Shown here one piece after another: positions 14,772-19,196 of a stretch of DNA of 19,196 nt (position 1 is the first letter of the stretch; each line of letters begins with the position of its first letter). The translations under genes were made by a program, and so were the position numbers. The notes below the pieces were generated by a model. The model did no database searches, was not told the origin of the DNA, and worked only from the letters and a program-made list of their open reading frames with translations. This stretch comes from CAZHTS01 sp964535315 (GTDB taxonomy: Bacteria; Chloroflexota; Anaerolineae; Anaerolineales; Anaerolineaceae), in the NCBI GenBank assembly GCA_964535315.1, contig CAZHTS010000084.1, forward strand, positions 1 to 19,196, written 5' to 3'.

Positions 14772-16244
14772 ATGACCTTCAACATCCACTTTCAAACCCG
14801 CCGGTTCGGCTGGCAGAGCGAACGCATCCACGGCCTGCCGGCCGGCTGGCAGGTGGAACGGCTGAGCTGGCGGCAGCCCGGCGGGCCGCACGAGGCCGAA
14901 CTGAGCCTGAGCGGCGTCCCGACCGAGACGGCCGGCAATCTGGCAGACCTGCTGCGCCGGCCGGTGACGGTCTATGAAGAACACGGCCTGCCGGTGTGGT
15001 GGGGCTTCGTCCAGAGCGCGGCGTTGAGCGGGCCGCAGCCCTGGCGCGCCACGCTGGACGAACTGGCCAACCGCCTGGCGGTGCGCTTCGAGCGCGACGT
15101 GCCGGGGCGCGAGTGGCAGCCCGAGCCCGGGCAGACCGCCTGGGCGGAAGACGCCTTCAGCCAGGCCGAATGGGGGCTGCGCTCCCGGCGGGTGCAGACC
15201 GGGCGGGCCAGCGACGCCCAGGCGGCGGCGTTGTGCGCCGCCCTGTTGGAGCAGTACCGCCTGCCGGCCGAAGGAGCGCACGGCCCCGCCCAATCCACAG
15301 GCGAAGCACGCCTGACGTTGGAATGCCGGGGCTGGTGGCAGACGCTGGAATGGAACTACTACAGCCAGGCGCAGGGCCAGTGCGGGCACGTGCTGGCCGG
15401 CGACGCCTTACAGGCGCTGGGCAACGCCAGCGCCAGCGCCCGCCTGGCGCAAAGCTTCAGCGTGAGCGGCGGGGCGTGGCCGGCCGACGAAGTCTGGCTG
15501 CGCTGCTGCCAGTGGCACGCTCCCGGCGACAACCTGCGGGTGGAACTGCGCAACAACGCCGGGGCGGCGCCCGGCGCCCAGGTGTACGCCAGCGGCGAAC
15601 GCCCGGCGGCGCAACTGCCCGGCGGGCCACGCTGGGTGCGTTTCGCCCTCGCCCCCGCCTACACCCTGCAGCCGGGCGTGACCTACTGGCTGGTGGTGCA
15701 GCGCAGCGGGGCGGTCAGCAGCGCCGCCCACTATAAGGTACAGGTCGACGAAGGCCTGGGCTACGCCGCCGGGGTACTGCGCCTGGGCGGCAGTTCGTGG
15801 ACGGCGCGCAACCCCGACGCCGATCTCAACTTTCGCCTCTGCGGCAGCCGCCCGAGCGGCGAACAGTTGGTCGAGATACTCGGCGACGCCGGCGGCGCCC
15901 AGTTTCTGCGCGGCGTGTACCTGGCCGGAAACGGCGGGCTGCCGGCGCCGCTCTACCGCGACGGCGGGCAGACCTGCGCCGCCGAGGCGGCCGCCCTGCT
16001 GCGCGCCGGCTGGAACGACGGCCGGCGCCTGCTGGCGAGCATCACCGCCGAGCGGGTGGCGTGGATCGAACCGGCCGAACGGCCGGAAGAGGCCCGGCTG
16101 TGGCTGCTGCCCGATGGGCGCATCGCCGGGGCGCCGCTGTACGCTGCCCCGGCCGGGCGTTGGGCGCGGCCCTCCACCGGCGGCCCGCCGCGCTTCCTGG
16201 AGGCGGTCGAATACCGCCCGGCGAGCGGGCTGCGGGCGGTCTGA
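14772..16244 (+). CDS. Baseplate/hub-like protein with inserted beta-sandwich domain
   Basis: This 490-residue protein starts 3 bp after the previous stop. Residues 1-165 carry a pattern common in phage tail hub proteins, notably RPVTVYEEHGLPVWWGFV at 63-80 (a strand pair with W-x-G), followed by helices. Residues about 215-357 form a separate jelly-roll-like unit: LAQSFSVSG, NLRVELRNNAGAAPGAQVY and LQPGVTYWLVVQ near 299-310. This resembles carbohydrate-binding or choice-of-anchor sandwiches. The remainder returns to a hub-like fold with helix 394-404. The layout suggests a receptor-binding module inserted in a particle-tip protein. It is the last gene of the block. The final 26 bp recur after the second gap. 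Confidence 0.6.
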   Translation: MTFNIHFQTRRFGWQSERIHGLPAGWQVERLSWRQPGGPHEAELSLSGVPTETAGNLADLLRRPVTVYEEHGLPVWWGFVQSAALSGPQPWRATLDELANRLAVRFERDVPGREWQPEPGQTAWAEDAFSQAEWGLRSRRVQTGRASDAQAAALCAALLEQYRLPAEGAHGPAQSTGEARLTLECRGWWQTLEWNYYSQAQGQCGHVLAGDALQALGNASASARLAQSFSVSGGAWPADEVWLRCCQWHAPGDNLRVELRNNAGAAPGAQVYASGERPAAQLPGGPRWVRFALAPAYTLQPGVTYWLVVQRSGAVSSAAHYKVQVDEGLGYAAGVLRLGGSSWTARNPDADLNFRLCGSRPSGEQLVEILGDAGGAQFLRGVYLAGNGGLPAPLYRDGGQTCAAEAAALLRAGWNDGRRLLASITAERVAWIEPAERPEEARLWLLPDGRIAGAPLYAAPAGRWARPSTGGPPRFLEAVEYRPASGLRAV

Positions 16245-16418
16245 GATGCGTGATAATTGTGCCGGCCGNNNNNNNNNNNNNNNNNNNNNNNNNNNNNNNN
16301 NNNNNNNNNNNNNNNNNNNNNNNNNNNNNNNNNNNNNNNNNNNNNNNNNNNNNNNNNNNNNNNNNNNNCGGCGAGCGGGCTGCGGGCGGTCTGAGATGCG
16401 TGATAATTGTGCCGGCCG
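16219..16418. other. Second scaffold gap of 100 N with identical 50-bp flanks
   Basis: Positions 16219-16268 and 16369-16418 are identical over 50 bp and sit directly against the N-run (16269-16368). The duplicated piece contains the last 26 bp of the hub-like gene and the start of the CCGGCC repeat tract. As with the first gap, an unmerged contig overlap explains it best. If one copy is removed, about 220 bp separate the hub-like gene from the next gene. Confidence 0.88.
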
Positions 16419-16466
16419 CAGGTATACCGGCCGAAGGTGCGCCGGCCGAAGGTACCGGCCGTAGAG
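16411..16466. repeat. Short CCGGCCGAAGGT tandem repeats
   Basis: About four units of 12-16 bp built on CCGGCCGAAGGT follow one another (starting near 16412, 16427, 16442 and 16455). Each carries the palindrome CCGG/GGCC. The tract begins inside the duplicated flank of the second gap, so more copies may be missing. Multiple alternative hairpins are possible. Confidence 0.7.
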
Positions 16467-16485
16467 GCCGGTATTGTCCTGTTTT
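16453..16485 (+). terminator. Probable terminator of the capsid/packaging operon
   Basis: TACCGGCC (16453-16460) and GGCCGGTA (16466-16473) form a perfect 8-bp stem with loop GTAGA, followed by the T-rich TTGTCCTGTTTT. The T-run is interrupted, so efficiency may be moderate. It lies after the last gene of the block and before the next promoter, as expected for an operon end. Confidence 0.5.
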
Positions 16486-16530
16486 GGTTACAAAAACGTC
16501 CGGTTGAATTGACAGATTCCCCCGCTTTCG

Positions 16531-16557
16531 GCGCCGCCGGTTGACTCCCGGCGGCGC
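16531..16557. promoter_or_regulatory. 10-bp inverted repeat centred on a -35 box, possible operator
   Basis: GCGCCGCCGG (16531-16540) and CCGGCGGCGC (16548-16557) are perfect inverted arms whose 7-base centre is TTGACTC, containing the -35 box of the next promoter. A protein bound here would block RNA polymerase. No T-run follows, so a terminator is less likely. Confidence 0.5.
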
Positions 16558-16569
16558 GGCGGGTATGCT
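16541..16569 (+). promoter_or_regulatory. Sigma-70-type promoter of the secreted propeller gene
   Basis: TTGACT (16541-16546) and TATGCT (16564-16569) are separated by exactly 17 bp. They match consensus at 5/6 and 4/6 positions. The expected start of transcription leaves a leader of about 40 bases with GGAG (16605-16608) eight bases before the ATG. Confidence 0.6.
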
Positions 16570-16616
16570 GGAAGAGGAGAAAAAATCCACCGGCATTTGA
16601 TTATGGAGTAAAAAAA

Positions 16617-18800
16617 ATGAATCTGCCTCCCCCATCCGCCCACAAACGTTTCCGCCCACTCAGCCTGATGATCGCGCTAACGCTGCTGCTGGGGGTCGTG
16701 GGCGTGGCCGCCGCCGCCGACAGCGGCATCACCACCTATATCCTCTCGCGTAATCCCAACGGCGGCCATATCAGCAATTTTCGCTCGGAGTGGCCCAGTT
16801 CAGTATATGTCTGGGACCCCACCTCGACCGAATACACCAACGGCCGTTTTTTGACCTTCAGTTCAAAAGCCATCAATCTGATTGGGAATCGCTCCGCGGT
16901 CGAATCGCCGTGCGGCAACCTGGTTTCCAACCCCGCCCAGGAATACGTCAGCACCGCCAGCAACTGCGTGGGGTACACCAACCCCACCTCTACCAACCAG
17001 CAGTATGATATTTTTGTACTCAACCGTGACGTCAACGCCGACGGTCTGTTTGACTATAACGACAGCGATTACGAAATGATGTTGGTTTCGACCGACGACG
17101 CCGATACCCCCTCGCACGACGCCGCCAGCGAGTCGGTCTACAGTGTGTTCTCACGCGACGGCAATTACCTCGTCTTTCAAAGTACGGCCAACTACTACTG
17201 CCGTTTTGGCAGTTGCAACGACAACAACGGCAAAACCGACATCTACCTGCTCGATTTCCGCTATTTCCGCGAACACCGCAGCGAATTGCAAGAGTCATAC
17301 GAGATCGCCTCACGACGCAACAACGGTGACCTGACCACCACCGGTCATTCGGGCAACACCAACACCGCCGGCCTCATCCGCCCGCTGGCGCGCTACGATT
17401 ACCCCGGAGCGGTGGTGTACTCGGGCGAAGAACGCCCCAACAACGACGACCCGTGGTTCAAGGCGTTCGTGATCTTTGAATCGGTCGCCAGCGATCTGAC
17501 CAGCGACACGGTGACGGAAGGCGTGCGCAACCTGTACATCCGCGACGTGGACGGCGGCACGACCACCCTGCTGACCAAAGCCCACGATGGCAGCGCCGCC
17601 GACGGCGATTCGTTCCACCCGGTGGTCTCGCAGGACGGCTGCGCCCTGGCCTTCGTCTCGGCGGCTACCAACCTGATCAATGGGGTCAACACCAACGGCG
17701 TGCAGCAGGTCTACCTGCTGCAAAGCACGCCCGGCAGCGGGCGGGAATACTGCAACGTGGCCGACCTGCAGGCCGGGACGCTGACGCTGATCTCACGCCA
17801 CTGGAACGTGCCCAGTGGGCAGAGCAACTGCGGCTGGAGCTACCTCTCGACGTGTGAGGTGGGCGACCCAGGTGATGCCAATTCCAATTACCCGGCCATC
17901 TCCAACCGCCTCGAACCCGAAGACAACTACTTCGTCGCCTTCCAGAGCGAGGCCAGCCTGCTGCCGGCCGGGGCCGACAACAACGCCATGCAGGACGTGT
18001 ACGAATACGAGGCCGACAAACACGGGCTCAAGCTGATCTCGGCCCGCTCGCCGGCCACGCCGGGCGGGGTAGGTGAACCCGGCAACCGCAAATCGCTGTT
18101 CCCCTCCATCACCGCCAACGGCAACGTGGTCGCCTTCAGTTCTTACGCCACCAACCTGGTAGAAGGCGATGACAAGACCACCTGCCCGGTCACTCTGGAA
18201 GTGCCGGACGGCAACTGCCAGGACGCCTTCGCCCACGAGTGGCGTTACGGCCAGACCTGGCGCGTCTCGCTGACCAAAGACGGCCAGCAGGGCGATGGGC
18301 TGACCACCTTTGCCGCCATGAACGGCGACGGGCGCTACGTGATCTTCAGTTCGGACGCCTATCTCTCCGAGCAGGGCAACAACAACGGCGTGCGCCAGAT
18401 TTACACCCGTGACCAGGGTACCCCGCCGGGCAACCCCAACCTGCAGCCGACGATGTGGGACTTCCGCGTGGTGGGCGTCAACCAGACGGTGACCAAGACC
18501 TTTACCGTCTCGGCCCTGGGCGGGCTGGAGATCAACGATTTCAACGTGGTGGGCGACGACGCCAGCCGGTTCAGCGTTACCAACGACCAGTGCACCACGC
18601 GCGTACCCAAGCGGCTAAACGCCGGCGACCAGTGCACCTTTGTCGTGTCCTTCACCCCGACCGGCAGCGATGTGTACTCGGCCAAGATCGAAATGGCGCT
18701 CTACCGGCCGGAGGAGTACGCCGCCCAGCAGAATGCTGTGTTGGAAATCTTCCTCACCGGCAGTGGGCCGGGGATTTACTTCCCGATGGTCGCCAAGTAG
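16617..18800 (+). CDS. Secreted TolB/WD40-like beta-propeller protein with ASH-type C-terminal domain
   Basis: This 727-residue protein has a clear signal peptide (basic to about residue 13, hydrophobic 16-30, AAA before D35). Residues about 40-600 hold several propeller blades with motifs such as NYLVFQSTAN, FVIFESVASDL, ALAFVSAATNLINGVNTNGVQQVYL, VVAFSSYATNLVEGDD and YVIFSSDA, typical of TolB-like PD40 repeats. One EF-hand-type loop, DVNADGLFDYND, is at 138-149. Residues about 605-718 form an immunoglobulin-like ASH/choice-of-anchor D domain (KTFTVSALGGLEINDFNVVG, CTFVVSFTPT). The end, GIYFPMVAK, resembles C-terminal motifs common on exported proteins in Anaerolineae and may be a sorting signal; that comparison is from memory. 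It is a single gene with its own promoter and terminator. The ligand is unknown. Confidence 0.85.
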   Translation: MNLPPPSAHKRFRPLSLMIALTLLLGVVGVAAAADSGITTYILSRNPNGGHISNFRSEWPSSVYVWDPTSTEYTNGRFLTFSSKAINLIGNRSAVESPCGNLVSNPAQEYVSTASNCVGYTNPTSTNQQYDIFVLNRDVNADGLFDYNDSDYEMMLVSTDDADTPSHDAASESVYSVFSRDGNYLVFQSTANYYCRFGSCNDNNGKTDIYLLDFRYFREHRSELQESYEIASRRNNGDLTTTGHSGNTNTAGLIRPLARYDYPGAVVYSGEERPNNDDPWFKAFVIFESVASDLTSDTVTEGVRNLYIRDVDGGTTTLLTKAHDGSAADGDSFHPVVSQDGCALAFVSAATNLINGVNTNGVQQVYLLQSTPGSGREYCNVADLQAGTLTLISRHWNVPSGQSNCGWSYLSTCEVGDPGDANSNYPAISNRLEPEDNYFVAFQSEASLLPAGADNNAMQDVYEYEADKHGLKLISARSPATPGGVGEPGNRKSLFPSITANGNVVAFSSYATNLVEGDDKTTCPVTLEVPDGNCQDAFAHEWRYGQTWRVSLTKDGQQGDGLTTFAAMNGDGRYVIFSSDAYLSEQGNNNGVRQIYTRDQGTPPGNPNLQPTMWDFRVVGVNQTVTKTFTVSALGGLEINDFNVVGDDASRFSVTNDQCTTRVPKRLNAGDQCTFVVSFTPTGSDVYSAKIEMALYRPEEYAAQQNAVLEIFLTGSGPGIYFPMVAK

Positions 18801-18813
18801 GCAAAAACCAGAC

Positions 18814-18846
18814 CTCCCAGGGCCGTAAACCCCTGGGAGTTTTTTT
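18814..18846 (+). terminator. Intrinsic terminator after the propeller gene
   Basis: CTCCCAGGG (18814-18822) pairs with CCCTGGGAG (18831-18839) in a perfect 9-bp stem with an 8-base loop, followed directly by seven T (18840-18846). It begins 13 bp after the stop codon. This is a textbook Rho-independent terminator. Confidence 0.93.
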
Positions 18847-18867
18847 GTCTCTCGCCCCTACCCGACC

Positions 18868-18964
18868 CCGCGCGCATCCTCCATCCCCCGTAGGGGCGGC
18901 CCTTGCGGCCGCCTGTCGCGTATCTACACGTCTCCCCGGGCGAGGGGCAGGGCTTTTCTCCGGC
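18868..18964. repeat. Dispersed intergenic repeat, copy B
   Basis: This copy shares GCGCGCATCCTCCATCCCC with copy C, GTAGGGGCGGCCCTTGCGG with copy A, GCGTATCTAC with both, and GGGCTTTTCTCCGG with copy C. It lacks the upstream CGCACCCTACGGCAGACACC block, so it is 5'-truncated relative to copies A and C. No ORF is seen. Confidence 0.8.
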
Positions 18965-19045
18965 CGGCCAAAAGGCTTAACGCAAAGACGCAAGGGTGCA
19001 AAGACGCAAAGAAAAGCTTTGTGCGTTATCGACGGGTTGGCCGGC
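18963..19045. repeat. Foldback element with CGCAAAG repeats
   Basis: Outer arms GCCGGCCA (18963-18970) and TGGCCGGC (19038-19045) are perfect inverted repeats. Inside them TAACGCAAAG (18978-18987) pairs imperfectly with CTTTGTGCGTTA (19017-19028). The centre holds three further GCAAAG/GCAAGG units. The block resembles the ACGCAAAGACGCAAAG repeats I recall from intergenic regions of many environmental bacterial genomes. It lies between repeat copies B and C and has no coding potential. Confidence 0.7.
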
Positions 19046-19059
19046 GGTCAGGGAGGGCG

Positions 19060-19196
19060 GGGGCAAGCCCCGCACCCTACGGCAGACACCCACCCATTCT
19101 CGCGCGCATCCTCCATCCCCGGTAGGAGCGGCCCTTGCGGTCGCCCGCCGCGTATCTACCCCGCCTCCCCGGGCGGAGGGCGGGGCTTTTCTCCGG
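19060..19196. repeat. Dispersed intergenic repeat, copy C, running to the window edge
   Basis: This copy carries CGCACCCTACGGCAGACACC, CATCCTCCATCCCC, CGGCCCTTGCGG, GCGTATCTAC and CCTCCCCGGGCGG in the same order as copy A at the left end. It continues to the last base, so its right end is not seen. It contains no gene. Confidence 0.8.

Noticed and set aside
10864..16418. The 55-bp and 50-bp duplications read as attachment sites or target duplications
   Set aside because: Each pair directly abuts an N-run of exactly 100 and the two pairs differ in sequence. They are assembly overlaps.
1..19196. The terminal repeats as ends of an integrated transposon or integron
   Set aside because: No transposase, integrase or recombinase gene is present, no target duplication was identified, and the copies differ in length and sequence. 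Retained only as a recombination possibility.

Overview
The window is high-GC DNA that most resembles a member of the Chloroflexota (Anaerolineae-like), probably a metagenome scaffold. The clues are long Thr/Pro linkers in TadE/VWA-type surface proteins, a secreted beta-propeller protein ending in the aromatic/Pro C-terminal motif IYFPMVAK (similar to endings I associate with Anaerolineae), and dispersed GTAGGGGCGGCCC-type intergenic repeats. The lineage call is inference. Two runs of exactly 100 N are flanked by exact duplications (55 bp and 50 bp) and look like unmerged contig overlaps.

Minus-strand block, 157-6445: an apparent operon reading right to left encodes a TadE-family minor pseudopilin, a TadG-like VWA protein with a MIDAS motif, an 898-residue TadE protein carrying a PA14 domain and Thr/Pro stalks, and a CPBP-family membrane protein whose second motif lacks its usual His. 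No Tad ATPase, platform, secretin or prepilin peptidase gene is in the window.

Plus-strand block, 6681-16244: a compact, co-directional set of virus-type genes. The order is a small helical protein, a coiled-coil protein with a membrane tail, large terminase, portal, a prohead protease fused in frame to an HK97-fold major capsid protein, a holin-like peptide, a 61-residue Pro-rich peptide, a head-completion/connector-like protein, and two proteins resembling tail or baseplate components. The two blocks diverge from a 235-bp spacer with candidate promoters and an inverted repeat. The block ends in a probable terminator. No integrase, replication gene, tape measure, tail tube, sheath or recognisable endolysin is seen. 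It may be a minimal or domesticated capsid/DNA-packaging island (gene-transfer-agent-like), a satellite, or a decayed or very compact prophage; the sequence alone does not decide.

Right end, 16245-19196: after the scaffold gap comes a CCGGCC-rich repeat tract, a good -35/-10 promoter wrapped in a 10-bp inverted repeat, a secreted TolB/WD40-like propeller protein with its own intrinsic terminator, and then about 350 bp of non-coding dispersed repeats. Related repeats in the same orientation lie at both ends of the window.

Functionally, the window joins a cell-surface pilus/adhesin operon, head to head, with a head-and-packaging module. Whether they work together or are merely neighbours is open.
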